Positions 51,810 through 60,635 of a DNA stretch of 64,000 nt are shown here, in pieces. Below the pieces are notes generated by a model. It did no database searches, was not told the origin of the DNA, and was given only the letters and a program-made list of their open reading frames with translations. Each line of letters begins with the position of its first letter. The first letter of the stretch is position 1. The stretch comes from Archaeoglobaceae archaeon (GTDB lineage Archaea; Halobacteriota; Archaeoglobi; Archaeoglobales; Archaeoglobaceae), in the NCBI GenBank assembly GCA_026986375.1, contig JALSOQ010000026.1:1-64000 (forward strand). Reading direction: 5' to 3'. The position numbers and the translations under genes are program-made.

Positions 51810-52335
51810 TGCAACACCTCCCGTAATCTGCGGAGATCTTCCTGCTCTCAACATTCCCGCACTTCGGACATTTAAGCTTATCTCCATCCAAAACGAGGTC
51901 GTTTCCGCATTTGCACTTGGCCTTCACGACTCCCAAATCCTCACCCTTAATCGAAAGCTTGAGATCTTCGACTATCTTCGCTTTCACTACGTCTCCAAAT
52001 CCGACCGCATCCTCCATGTTCTTCAAAAATTCGTCGGTAACGTTCGAAACGTGCAGAACACCTACGAAGCTTTTGGCCAGAGCCCTCTCCTGACCGACCT
52101 TCCTTTCGAATCTTATCAAAGCTATCGATCCCCTAACGTCTATCACCCTTCCTATTATCACGTCCCCATTCCTCAACTCCGGAATTTTATTCGCGGGCTC
52201 GATTTTAACCCTCTTTCCCTCGAAAACGACCTTTCCCGCTACGCTCGCGTAAAGTTCTCCGTTTTCCTCGTAAACACCTTCTCCAGCTTCGAACTCCTCT
52301 ATGCACCTTATCCTATCTCCGGGCAGGACGAACAT
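51781..52335 (-). CDS. csl4: Exosome subunit Csl4
   Basis: A 184-residue cap protein of the archaeal RNA exosome: an N-terminal domain (VLPGDRIRCIEEFEAGEGVY), an S1 domain (about 55-130; RNGDVIIGRVIDVRGSIALIRF, SFVGVLHVSNV) and a zinc ribbon CKCG...CPKCG near the C-terminus. Csl4 recruits DnaG and directs RNA to the Rrp41/42 core. The ATG at 52335 has GAGGAGG about six bases upstream and overlaps the METTL5 stop (TGATG). Confidence 0.93.
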   Translation of the reverse strand: MFVLPGDRIRCIEEFEAGEGVYEENGELYASVAGKVVFEGKRVKIEPANKIPELRNGDVIIGRVIDVRGSIALIRFERKVGQERALAKSFVGVLHVSNVTDEFLKNMEDAVGFGDVVKAKIVEDLKLSIKGEDLGVVKAKCKCGNDLVLDGDKLKCPKCGNVESRKISADYGRCCNGGKGSRNG

Positions 52336-52925
52336 CACAACCTCCTCAGCCTATAGACCTCTACGGCTATCCACTTAAATTCCTTTTCGTGGAAAGAATA
52401 GGTTCTCTTGAGCGGGATTTTGAACTTCCAGAGGTGAGTCACTTCGAAACCCCTTTCTTCGCAAACCTTCCTCACGAACCTCTCGCTTCCGGCAGAATGG
52501 ATCGTGTATATGGTTTCTGCAATCTCCGTCGCCTTGAAGAGGAAGGGTCTGTCCGCGTGCCTTCTCTTTATTCCGAACGGCGGGTTCATTATGACGGTGC
52601 ACCTACGCTTTACCTCCACACACCTAACGTCGCTCAGAACGAAGTCCACGTTCACACCGATTCTTTCCGCGTTCTTCCTCGCAATCTTAAGGGCATCCAA
52701 GTCGATGTCGAAGCCTACAGCCCTTGCACCCAGCAATGCAGATGCTATCGCCAGAATACCCGTCCCGCAACCCAAATCTACTACGAAATCCAAGTCTCCC
52801 ATCAGCTTAGCCGTAACCACGATTTCGGAAGCTAAAGCTGGAGGAGTGACGTATTGCTCAAGCTCCACCTTCGGATTCCTGAATCCCTCCAACCTCTCCA
52901 AGATCATTGACAGTTCCTTTTTCAT
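52335..52925 (-). CDS. METTL5-like N6-adenine methyltransferase
   Basis: A 196-residue Rossmann methyltransferase. Seen: [14 protein letters not shown], the SAM motif [18 protein letters not shown] (about 50-66), GFDID and the catalytic [16 protein letters not shown] (NPPF at 113-116) that methylates N6 of adenine. The archaeal METTL5 orthologues modify small subunit rRNA. It lacks a separate target-recognition domain. It is the first gene of the run with csl4 and rpoL. Confidence 0.88.
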   Translation of the reverse strand: MKKELSMILERLEGFRNPKVELEQYVTPPALASEIVVTAKLMGDLDFVVDLGCGTGILAIASALLGARAVGFDIDLDALKIARKNAERIGVNVDFVLSDVRCVEVKRRCTVIMNPPFGIKRRHADRPFLFKATEIAETIYTIHSAGSERFVRKVCEERGFEVTHLWKFKIPLKRTYSFHEKEFKWIAVEVYRLRRL

Positions 52926-53192
52926 CTACTCTAATTTTATTTTACTATTAGTATTAAATTCTTTAATATATTCCTTGCAGAAGCAGTATAATGGTTCATT
53001 GATATCAATGTATTTATTTTCATTATTTTTATCTAAGTAATTCTTGCAAGCTTTATAAAGTTCATATCTAAGTTGCTTAATCTCCACAATTTCTGGCCGT
53101 TTAATGTAATAACGAATACCTTCACGCACCAATTCGCGAATACCTTCAGAGACAGCTAAATTTAACAATTTTAACAATACAGTTAGACCCAT
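52926..53192 (-). CDS. Short hypothetical protein in an AT-rich island
   Basis: An 88-residue open frame starting MGLTVLLKLLNLAVSEGIRE, mostly helical, with a Lys/Asn-rich C-terminal half. No family is recognised. Base and codon use are much more AT-rich than in the neighbours, which suggests gain by transfer or a decaying gene. It starts at ATG 53192 and is flanked by a run of about 110 AT-rich bases upstream. Expression is uncertain. Confidence 0.4.
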   Translation of the reverse strand: MGLTVLLKLLNLAVSEGIRELVREGIRYYIKRPEIVEIKQLRYELYKACKNYLDKNNENKYIDINEPLYCFCKEYIKEFNTNSKIKLE

Positions 53193-53302
53193 GTGTGATA
53201 TTTTTGGAATTCCATATTTATATACCTTATGATACCTTATGTGTATCTAAAACTTATGTTTTAATTTATATTTATTTATTTCTATAAAATATTTTTATAA
53301 TT
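53193..53302. repeat. AT-rich spacer with short tandem repeat
   Basis: The stretch 53193-53302 is strongly AT-rich. It contains a tandem pair TACCTTATGA/TACCTTATGT (near 53221-53241). No inverted terminal repeat, transposase or tRNA end was seen next to it. Confidence 0.35.
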
Positions 53303-54478
53303 TTATTTAACAACATCGTTCGAGCGGGGAACGTATATGCATCTCGGCTCGGCGGCGAGGTAATCTCCGGTCATCGCGTATGCCCTCGCCCTACTCCCCC
53401 CACATATGAACCTGAACTCGCACTTCCCACACTTCCCCTTAAGCCTGTTAGGATCCTTCAGATCCCTGAATATCGGCGAGTCCATGTAGATTTCCTTCAA
53501 GCTCCTCTCCCTTACGTTTCCGGCCACTATTGGCAAGAAACCGCTCGGATAGACCTCCCCGATGTGACTTATGAAGAACATCCCCCTACCGTCTGTGATC
53601 CCGACCATCCTCCTTATCCCGTCCGCCAAGCTCCTTCCGTGCGCTCCGGCCACTATCTTCTCGTCCTTCCTGTAACCAACCAATCCCAACTTCCTCTTCA
53701 CCTCTTCGAGCTTCTCCCTAAGCGTGTAGTAAGTCTCGCCCAGCTTCAGATCGTATATGCCTTTGTCCCTCATGTATTCTATCCTCCTGAGGTGGCAGGC
53801 TGCGGAGCTCTTGACGTTAAGCGGAGTTTCCCTGCTGACGTCGTATAGCCAGCAGAGGATGTCTTCGAACTCCTGAGAGGACGGCATCATCTCTGCCTTC
53901 GCCCTCCCGGTGGGAACGACGAAGAACACGTCCCACAAAACGACCCCCTTCTCTATGCAGATCTTCAGTATGTTCGGTAAGTCGAATATGTTGTGAGTTG
54001 TCACGGTGGTGTTTATCTGAGCGGGGATACCCACCTCCTTGGCGTAATCCAAGATCTTAAGACTCGTTTCGAACGTTCCAGTCCTTCCCCTGAAGTGATC
54101 GTGAATCTCGGGATTGCTACCGTCCAAGCTTATCGCTATCCTCGCAACGCCCACTTCTTTCAATTTCTCTATCTTCTCCTTGGTGGCGAGTTTCGTCCCG
54201 CTGAAAGCTATCGCTATCCTCAAACCCTTAGATATCGCGTAATCGAGTATTTCGAAGAGATCCTTCCTCATCAAAGGATCCCCGCCCGTTACTATAACGA
54301 GGGGGTAGGGTTTTCCGAACTCTATTATCTGATCCACCACCCTAAAAGCTTCCTCGGTCGTGAGCTCGTTGGGATGGGGTTTTGTTTGAGCCTTAGCCCT
54401 GCAGTGCTTGCAAGCTAACATGCACGCTCTCGTGAGCTCCCAGAAGATTATGAAAGGTCTCTCCATAAGGTTTTGCAT
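53303..54478 (-). CDS. Radical SAM/SPASM protein, AhbD/TIGR04053-like
   Basis: A 391-residue radical SAM enzyme. CMLACKHC (Cys19, 23, 26) binds the SAM cluster. The SPASM region ends with CGKCEFRFICGGSRARAYAMTGD and a final Cys, binding an auxiliary cluster. The fold is closest to heme synthase AhbD, but the segment GRGMFFISHIGEVYPSGFLP lacks the cysteines that AhbD has there, so a relative (TIGR04053 group) fits better. The ATG at 54478 is about 25 bases after TATTTTTTAATC (minus strand), so the mRNA is probably leaderless. Confidence 0.78.
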   Translation of the reverse strand: MQNLMERPFIIFWELTRACMLACKHCRAKAQTKPHPNELTTEEAFRVVDQIIEFGKPYPLVIVTGGDPLMRKDLFEILDYAISKGLRIAIAFSGTKLATKEKIEKLKEVGVARIAISLDGSNPEIHDHFRGRTGTFETSLKILDYAKEVGIPAQINTTVTTHNIFDLPNILKICIEKGVVLWDVFFVVPTGRAKAEMMPSSQEFEDILCWLYDVSRETPLNVKSSAACHLRRIEYMRDKGIYDLKLGETYYTLREKLEEVKRKLGLVGYRKDEKIVAGAHGRSLADGIRRMVGITDGRGMFFISHIGEVYPSGFLPIVAGNVRERSLKEIYMDSPIFRDLKDPNRLKGKCGKCEFRFICGGSRARAYAMTGDYLAAEPRCIYVPRSNDVVK

Positions 54479-54510
54479 GGATGAAGCTCTGGCGGAGATT
54501 AAAAAATAGG

Positions 54511-56019
54511 TTACGCTAAGAACTCGCAACTTATTCCCGGCTCTATCTGAACCACTACGTCCGCTATCTTTCCCCTCTTCACACCTCCCCTAACGACGGT
54601 GAAGCTGTTGAAGTAGAGGACCCTCACATCCTCGACATCCTCATCCCTCGCCCCATACCTCTTCGCCTCCCACCTCACCCTCTCCTTAGCCATCTCGACG
54701 AACTCCTCGTCCTCCGGGAAGGGCTTACCGAACTTCTCCACGTCTCCGTTGAAAACCGCGACACCCTTCTCCGTATCGAACCTCGCGTAGAGTGTAAGGC
54801 TTATCTTCGAAACCGCGACTCCTATCGCGTTTACGGCCTCGCTGTGCTCTGGAACGACGTAACTGACTCTGGCCCTCTTGGCTATCATCGGAATCAGGAA
54901 CTTCGCAAGGTATCCGGTTCCTACAATCTTATCGCATTCAGTCGCCCTTATGCTTTCAGCCACCATGGACACGTAATCCTCTACTACGCTCTCGGCATCC
55001 TCTAAACTTCCGAAAACCTCCCTACCCTTCTCTCTCGAAGCTTTGTAATTTCCGATTTCGAATCCCATGCAGTTCAGAGCGTCCGTTAAAGTGAAGAACT
55101 TCCCTCCGAAAGCTATCGGCCTGTCCATTCTCTTATGCCTCAGCTTCCCGTTCTCAACGACGGAATCCCCGCCGAAAGGAATCGAGAACGATTCGACGCA
55201 CCTTATCAGCGTTTTCATTCCGGCAATTTCCACCTTTTCGACGATCTTAGGTCTTCCGTCTTCGAGCTGAACGAAATCGGTGGTAGTTCCGCCTATATCA
55301 ACAACGAGCGCGTTCTTCTCTCCAGTCAAAAAGAACGCTCCAACCGCAACGGAAGCGGGGCTGGAGTTGTATAGAAGGGAGGGGTTGTCCAAGGCTATCC
55401 CGTATGGAACTATTCCCCCGTCCCCCTTGTAGTAGAAGAAGTCCTTGGAATACCTCCTAACGAGCTTCGTCAGTTCGCAGACCGTCCTCTTTATCTTAGC
55501 ATTCAGAACGGTGGTGTTTATCCTCAGTGGATAGTTGAGCTCGGGTATGTGAAAGCTCAGCGCCATCCCTTCGTATCCGTAGTAATCCGCAACTATCTTG
55601 GCCGTCTTCAGTTCGAGCAAAGGGTTCCTGACGGAAAACTTCGAAGCGATGGCAACGTTGTTGTATCTACTTTTATTCTTCTCCAGAATCTCTCTAATCT
55701 CTTCCTCGTCTATGTCCTCCACGACGTCTCCACGATGGTTTACCGCCCCCTTCAGAACGAAACCATAGCTCTCATAATTCAACCCCGGACCGGGAAATAA
55801 GAGTGTGAGCGTTGGAAATTCATCGAACCTGCTTATGAGGAGGTTGAGAGGAAGGGAAGTGCTTACGATAAGCCTCTCCTTTTCCAAATCGACTTTTTCA
55901 CCGATCCTCTTAAGTATCTCTCCAATTCCCAACTCGTTAGGAACCTTAAACGTGATTATCTCCTCACCAACGATGGCTCCGTCCGTGTTGGTTCCGCCTA
56001 TGTCTATCCCGACGGTCAT
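54511..56019 (-). CDS. Hydantoinase/oxoprolinase family protein
   Basis: A 502-residue protein of the HyuA family (ASKHA ATPase fold). N-terminal DIGGTNTDGAI (residues 5-15) and the second VDIGGTTTDFVQ near 275 are the two nucleotide-binding loops. Family members hydrolyse cyclic amides such as hydantoins or 5-oxoproline with ATP, but many archaeal members have unknown substrates. No HyuB partner is next to it. The ATG at 56019 is about 23 bases from TTTTTATTC (minus strand). Confidence 0.82.
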   Translation of the reverse strand: MTVGIDIGGTNTDGAIVGEEIITFKVPNELGIGEILKRIGEKVDLEKERLIVSTSLPLNLLISRFDEFPTLTLLFPGPGLNYESYGFVLKGAVNHRGDVVEDIDEEEIREILEKNKSRYNNVAIASKFSVRNPLLELKTAKIVADYYGYEGMALSFHIPELNYPLRINTTVLNAKIKRTVCELTKLVRRYSKDFFYYKGDGGIVPYGIALDNPSLLYNSSPASVAVGAFFLTGEKNALVVDIGGTTTDFVQLEDGRPKIVEKVEIAGMKTLIRCVESFSIPFGGDSVVENGKLRHKRMDRPIAFGGKFFTLTDALNCMGFEIGNYKASREKGREVFGSLEDAESVVEDYVSMVAESIRATECDKIVGTGYLAKFLIPMIAKRARVSYVVPEHSEAVNAIGVAVSKISLTLYARFDTEKGVAVFNGDVEKFGKPFPEDEEFVEMAKERVRWEAKRYGARDEDVEDVRVLYFNSFTVVRGGVKRGKIADVVVQIEPGISCEFLA

Positions 56020-56095
56020 CGCCTTTTGTTGTGCAGTGTGAATAAAAACGTTAGGCAAGGAAACGCTTAAGTATTTGATAATTATTATAACTATT

Positions 56096-56809
56096 ATGAA
56101 GCTTGTCAAATTCATGGCGGTGCCTATCACGATAATGTTGCTTACCCAACCGATAATAGCACCCGACTCTCCACTCTATCCGCTAAAGAAGATCATCGAA
56201 GAGCTCGATATCCTGCTAACGTTCGACGACGTTTCTAAGGCAAGTAAGTTACTCAAATACGCGAGGGAAAGGTTAGAGGACGCCGAAATTATGGTGAGGA
56301 AAGGTAAATACGATTACGTCAAGGGATTGCTAAAAGACTACAACGACTATATCGAAAGGGTCGTGAGTCTGATCGAATCGGGGAAGAACTCGGAAAAGAT
56401 AGCCGGAATGCTCATAAACGAAACTTTGTCTGACATCAAGATACTGCTAAAACTCGGATACGAGGATGAAGCTTTAAAAACGATAAAGATGGACGAAAAA
56501 GCCGTTAAAATCATCAAAAACGAGAACCCATCGAAAGCCTGCAAACTGAACCTCGAACTCGTCAAAGGCATTCTCGAAGTCTCCAACGGTAGAAAATCGT
56601 TACTCGAGGAATGCGACAGAATGATGAAAGAATCGCTCAAGATTAAAAGTAAAAGCAAGGATTTGTTCGAAACGATCAAAGAGATAATAGACGAGGCGAC
56701 GAACCTGTCCCTAATCGAGAAACCCGAGGATAGAAACGTCACAACGGACATAATCGAAAAAGGTTTGGAGATCTACAAAAAACTCGGAGTCGATAGCTTT
56801 ATCAGATGA
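56096..56809 (+). CDS. Secreted or anchored DUF5667-like helical protein
   Basis: A 237-residue protein with a short N-terminal hydrophobic segment ([20 protein letters not shown]), then [21 protein letters not shown], a hallmark of DUF5667, followed by repeated helices rich in Lys and Glu. It probably lies outside the membrane. The start at the ATG 56096 is about 25 bases from CTTAAGTATTT (56067-56077). Function unknown. The end overlaps the convergent reductase gene by eight bases. Confidence 0.7.
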   Translation: MKLVKFMAVPITIMLLTQPIIAPDSPLYPLKKIIEELDILLTFDDVSKASKLLKYARERLEDAEIMVRKGKYDYVKGLLKDYNDYIERVVSLIESGKNSEKIAGMLINETLSDIKILLKLGYEDEALKTIKMDEKAVKIIKNENPSKACKLNLELVKGILEVSNGRKSLLEECDRMMKESLKIKSKSKDLFETIKEIIDEATNLSLIEKPEDRNVTTDIIEKGLEIYKKLGVDSFIR

Positions 56810-57971
56810 TGAAATCCTTCAGATCCCAGAGGAGCTTGGGGTGCTTCTTTATCAGAGCCTTCAGTATCGCCCTTACGCTTATCTCCTCAAGCCTGCATTC
56901 GGCAAGCGTGTGCATTATCTTGTTCAGCGTTTCGTCGTCCATTTTAACTAACTTCTGCTGAATCTTTCTCTTTTTGGCCAAATCCTTTCCGAAGTCGTTC
57001 TTCCAGCGCTCGTCGTATTTCCTAAGGGTCTTCGCCGAGCAATCCCCTTTCTCTATCGCTTCCGCAGCCGTTACTCCCGCGTAATACCCCGCTTTCATCG
57101 CGTTGGCTATTCCTCCGCCGGTTATCGGATCCGCATGCCTCGCAGCATCTCCTACGAGCATGACGTTGTCAGCAACTGCTGTCTCAATCTCCCCCTTCAC
57201 GGGAACAGCCCCAGCCACTACTTCCACGATTCTTCCTTTCCCGTAATTCCTTTCCACGAACTCGTCCAGAAAATCTTTGGGCGGTTTCTTAGCCAGAGAA
57301 GGCATGACTCCCACTCCGACGTTCGCGGAAGAGTTCCCCTTCGGAAAGAGCCAAACGTAACCTCCCGGAGCTATCTTATTTCCGAACCAGAAGTGGCAGT
57401 ATTCCGGATCGAAGTCTATACCCGTCATTAAATATTGAACGCAACTCTCTATCTCGTCCAACTTCAGTGTGGTGTCTATACCCGCCCACTTCCCAACTCT
57501 GCTCTCAACACCGTCGGCACCTATGACTATACTGCACTCGACTTCGAACTCCTCCCCCATCCTCCTGAGCTTTACCTTCACCCCTCCATCCTTCTTCTCC
57601 ATTCCTACAGCGGAAGTCTTTACCATCACGTCCGCTCCGGCGTTTGCCGCGAGCTTCGCGAGATACCTGTCGAAAACCTTCCTCTCCAAAACGTATCCGA
57701 CTTCGTTTCCGGCCATCTCCTCCGTTAGTGTTATTTCCGTCCCGTCTGGAGCGTATATCTTCGCTCCCACGACTTCTGCGGCTATGAACTTCTTCTTCGG
57801 CTCCACGAACCTCTCCAAATCCTTCTTTCCTATTCCTTCGGCACACCTAACAGGTGCTCCAATTTCCTGCCTCTTCTCAACAAGCAAAACGCTCAATCCC
57901 TTTTCCGCACATGTCTTCGCTGCTACGCTCCCCCCCGGCCCGGCTCCTATCACTACCACGTCGTATCTCAT
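56802..57971 (-). CDS. Digeranylgeranylglycerophospholipid reductase
   Basis: A 389-residue FAD enzyme (GGR family) that saturates the geranylgeranyl chains of archaeal membrane lipids. FAD motif [20 protein letters not shown] (residues 6-25), the second motif [19 protein letters not shown] and a C-terminal tail KHPKLLWDL typical of the archaeal enzyme. It belongs with the GGGPS/DGGGPS pair at 7.0-8.6 kb. The ferredoxin gene upstream overlaps its start by four bases and could supply electrons. Confidence 0.93.
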   Translation of the reverse strand: MRYDVVVIGAGPGGSVAAKTCAEKGLSVLLVEKRQEIGAPVRCAEGIGKKDLERFVEPKKKFIAAEVVGAKIYAPDGTEITLTEEMAGNEVGYVLERKVFDRYLAKLAANAGADVMVKTSAVGMEKKDGGVKVKLRRMGEEFEVECSIVIGADGVESRVGKWAGIDTTLKLDEIESCVQYLMTGIDFDPEYCHFWFGNKIAPGGYVWLFPKGNSSANVGVGVMPSLAKKPPKDFLDEFVERNYGKGRIVEVVAGAVPVKGEIETAVADNVMLVGDAARHADPITGGGIANAMKAGYYAGVTAAEAIEKGDCSAKTLRKYDERWKNDFGKDLAKKRKIQQKLVKMDDETLNKIMHTLAECRLEEISVRAILKALIKKHPKLLWDLKDFII

Positions 57972-58150
57972 GAAACCACCTCTAAGGCGTTCATCGGACA
58001 AACCTTAACGCAAATTCCGCAACCGTTGCACTTCTCCTCGTCTATTACGAGAAACGTTTCCACGAGTTCGTTCGCGTTGAACTTGCACACCGCAACGCAT
58101 GCACCGCAGTATGCGCATCTGTATCTGTTCACCACAACCTTCTTGGCCAT
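57968..58150 (-). CDS. 2[4Fe-4S] ferredoxin
   Basis: A 60-residue ferredoxin. Eight cysteines are in two CxxCxxCxxxC sets (Cys12, 15, 18, 22 and Cys41, 44, 47, 51), so two [4Fe-4S] clusters. The stop overlaps the start of the geranylgeranyl reductase gene (ATGA). The likely role is electron donor to that reductase, which needs a low-potential reductant. Confidence 0.93.
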   Translation of the reverse strand: MAKKVVVNRYRCAYCGACVAVCKFNANELVETFLVIDEEKCNGCGICVKVCPMNALEVVS

Positions 58151-58173
58151 GAGAGATCATCGGCGTTCGAACT

Positions 58174-58674
58174 TTAAGCCCTTTCTATTCTGCAACCCTT
58201 GCAGTGGAGTATTTCAAGGTAGGCTATCAGAATCCTCTTGGCCATCTCCACCTTCTCCTCAGGAACCTCCTTCCACTCCAACTTAACGTCCCTCGAAGGA
58301 ATAGCATTTCTCCCTTTCCCTATGACTTCTCCGGTGTACGTGTCCATAACCGTCGCATCCTTCCAGTCAGTCGCTATCGCAATTGGAGCGTTCAAAACCC
58401 TCGCACACGCCAGAGCCAATCTCTCGTATGGAACGAGAGTGGAAGGGGGAGCGCACATTATGACGATAGCGTTCTTCCCCTCCAACCTTATCAGCAGATC
58501 CACGGTAGCCTTAGCTATTCCCTCCGGAATTCTGACGTCGAACTCGTAATCCACCAAGATCTCTTCGGGTGAAAAGCCCTTCTCCTCCACTAAAAACCTC
58601 TCTACGTTCTGCCTAACCCTCTCCTTCGGCGTATCCCAAAAGGCAAGACCCGTTATGTAATCCCGGACGAACAT
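58174..58674 (-). CDS. Orphan HSDR_N-like (PD-(D/E)xK fold) protein, catalytic motif degenerate
   Basis: A 166-residue protein resembling the N-terminal domain of type I restriction R subunits. The fold pattern is visible: VRQNVERFLVEEKGFSPEEI, then DYEFDVRIPEGIAKATVDLLI (the aspartate strand), then the strand IVIMCAPPS where an active enzyme would have ExK. The helicase part, HsdM and HsdS are all absent. It might have a non-nuclease role, for example binding nucleic acids. It is not in an operon with other restriction genes. Confidence 0.7.
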   Translation of the reverse strand: MFVRDYITGLAFWDTPKERVRQNVERFLVEEKGFSPEEILVDYEFDVRIPEGIAKATVDLLIRLEGKNAIVIMCAPPSTLVPYERLALACARVLNAPIAIATDWKDATVMDTYTGEVIGKGRNAIPSRDVKLEWKEVPEEKVEMAKRILIAYLEILHCKGCRIERA

Positions 58675-58696
58675 AAACGTATATCGAAAGAGGACT

Positions 58697-59659
58697 TTAA
58701 GGTTTCTTCGGAACCTCCACTTCCTTCAAAACGTCCTCCACGACCTTCTCGGCCCTAACCCCCTCTATCGCGTATTCTACATCCAAAATTATCCTGTGAG
58801 CCAAGGCCTCCTTCGCAACCCTCTTCACGTCATCCGGAATGACGAAGTCCCTCCCGTCCATGCAAGCCAAAGCCCTCGAAAGCTTGAGCAAGGCCAGACC
58901 GCCCCTCGGACTCGAACCTATCTCGACCATCTCATGCCTCCTTGTCGCTCTGACTATCTCCGCTATATACCTAAGAATGCTCTCATCCACGTAGATCCTC
59001 TCCACCACGTCTTGCATCCTCCTGAACTCCTCAAGGCTAACCACCGGCCTTATGTCGTCGGTGGGATCGTCCTTCATCCATGCCATCCTCCTCCTCAGTA
59101 TCTCCATCTCATCCTCAACATCCTTCGGATAGCCGGGGCTCATCCTTATCAGAAATCTGTCCAGCTGAGCTTCCGGAAGGGGATAGGTTCCCTCCTGCTC
59201 TATCGGGTTCTGGGTGGCTATGACGAAGAACGGCCTTTCGAGTTTGAAAGTCTCGCCTTCAATGGTAACCTGCTTCTCCTCCATAGCCTCAAGAAGTGCC
59301 GCCTGAGTTTTTGGAGGACTTCTGTTTATTTCGTCCGCGAGCAGAACGTGCGTAAATATGGGCCCCTTGACGAGCTCGAATCCGCCCCCTCTCCACACCT
59401 TAGTCCCGATTATATCCGCTGGTAGAAGGTCGGGGGTGAACTGAACTCTCTTGTAGTCGGCTCCTATAACTTTCGCGAAGGCTTTGGCGAGCAGAGTCTT
59501 CCCCAATCCCGGGTAGTCCTCGAAGAGGACGTTTCCGTTGCAGAGGCAGGCGGCGAGCATCTTCTCGACTATATCCCTATCCCCGACGTAAACCTCGCAT
59601 ACCGCGGACACTATCTCATCGCACTTCCTTCCGAACGTCTCAAGATCCAAACTCAACAC
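58697..59659 (-). CDS. MoxR-family AAA ATPase
   Basis: A 320-residue ATPase. Walker A GLGKTLLAKAF, Walker B VLLADEINRSPPKTQAALLEAM and FVIATQNPIEQEGTYPLPEAQLDRF are all canonical MoxR motifs. MoxR ATPases help mature or assemble protein complexes, often with DUF58 and transglutaminase proteins. It is the third gene of an operon with a membrane protein and a transglutaminase. The start is a GTG at 59659, overlapping the upstream gene by 20 bases. Confidence 0.92.
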   Translation of the reverse strand: MLSLDLETFGRKCDEIVSAVCEVYVGDRDIVEKMLAACLCNGNVLFEDYPGLGKTLLAKAFAKVIGADYKRVQFTPDLLPADIIGTKVWRGGGFELVKGPIFTHVLLADEINRSPPKTQAALLEAMEEKQVTIEGETFKLERPFFVIATQNPIEQEGTYPLPEAQLDRFLIRMSPGYPKDVEDEMEILRRRMAWMKDDPTDDIRPVVSLEEFRRMQDVVERIYVDESILRYIAEIVRATRRHEMVEIGSSPRGGLALLKLSRALACMDGRDFVIPDDVKRVAKEALAHRIILDVEYAIEGVRAEKVVEDVLKEVEVPKKP

Positions 59660-60635
59660 CCTCCCGTTTCAAATATTTTTCAAGATTTTTTATAACTTCC
59701 AATCTTCTCTTTTTGTTTCTCCTCTCTATTAGCCTCCTCTCCCAGCCGAAGGAAAGCTTCGGAACTTTATCATCCTCGTGAGATACTATGAACGATATGA
59801 CCTTTGCAACTTCGTCGAGCTTCCATCCGGAGGAAAGCAGAACGTGGGCGATGACAGCTATTAGGGGAGATTTTATCCCCTTATCGACGAACAACCTCTT
59901 AGCCTTCTCCGCGCTCTCTATTATTTCGTCCTTTCTCAGCGTTTCTTTGAACTCGTGAACTTTCACGACCTCACTCTCATCAACGACCATCGACCTTCTC
60001 AGAATTGACGAAGCTTTGAAGAATATTCCCGCAACGATGAGCCAGTCCACAAAGTTCTTCAATCCGGGCGTAAGAATTGGACGGACGAATACGTAATAGG
60101 CGGAAACTATCAGGGTTGAGGTGACAAGAAAGGATCTAACTTTTCTCAGGAACTCGAATTTCGAGTGGATTGCAGGTAGTATGATGGTTACAGCGAGCAG
60201 AGCCATAAGGATCGCAAATATAATGCCAACCTCCTCAGATCCCTTAATGGGCAGTAATGTGATCAATTGGTATCCGAAAAAGGCTGAGAGGATTAGGCCG
60301 ACTGTGGTTACGACCGGCTGGTATCTGAATGGCAATTCGAATTTGACGAGAGCGAGGGAGAATAGGAATGGAAGGAGGACTGGCTCGATAGGTGCAAGAT
60401 ACAACGCAAAGTATGGAACGTTTGCTGAAATCGCCTTTAAAGCCAAGTAAATCGTCAGAGCGACGACGAAAGGGCGGAAGGATGAGATTATCTTGTGAAA
60501 CTCCATAAGCTCGTATGCCAAGTAGAGTATGTATGTGGCTATTAGGTATTCGAGACCACTGATGCGATAGAACTGACCGCCAATGAGAGCTATTAGTAGT
60601 AGAATCGTCGCGAGAATTACGCCGATCGCACGCAC
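59640..60635 (-). CDS. Multi-pass membrane protein of the MoxR operon
   Basis: A 331-residue protein with about nine or ten membrane helices in its first 230 residues (IGVILATILLLIALIGG onward) and a charged helical C-terminal third (about 225-331). I know no family match. It lacks the DUF58 signature, so it is not the usual partner. The GTG at 60635 follows GGAGGTG by about five bases. It overlaps the transglutaminase gene by 19 bases and MoxR by 20. Confidence 0.75.
   Translation of the reverse strand: MRAIGVILATILLLIALIGGQFYRISGLEYLIATYILYLAYELMEFHKIISSFRPFVVALTIYLALKAISANVPYFALYLAPIEPVLLPFLFSLALVKFELPFRYQPVVTTVGLILSAFFGYQLITLLPIKGSEEVGIIFAILMALLAVTIILPAIHSKFEFLRKVRSFLVTSTLIVSAYYVFVRPILTPGLKNFVDWLIVAGIFFKASSILRRSMVVDESEVVKVHEFKETLRKDEIIESAEKAKRLFVDKGIKSPLIAVIAHVLLSSGWKLDEVAKVISFIVSHEDDKVPKLSFGWERRLIERRNKKRRLEVIKNLEKYLKREGVEFGS

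Noticed and set aside
52926-53302. Insertion sequence in the AT-rich island
   Set aside because: No transposase, terminal inverted repeats or target duplication were visible.
56803-56830. Possible C box (GATGATGA) near the stop of the DUF5667 gene
   Set aside because: No D' or D box at a suitable distance and no closing stem; only stop codons of two convergent genes.
59640-60635. DUF58 protein in the MoxR operon
   Set aside because: The product is a multi-pass membrane protein without the conserved DUF58 motif or VWA-like fold.
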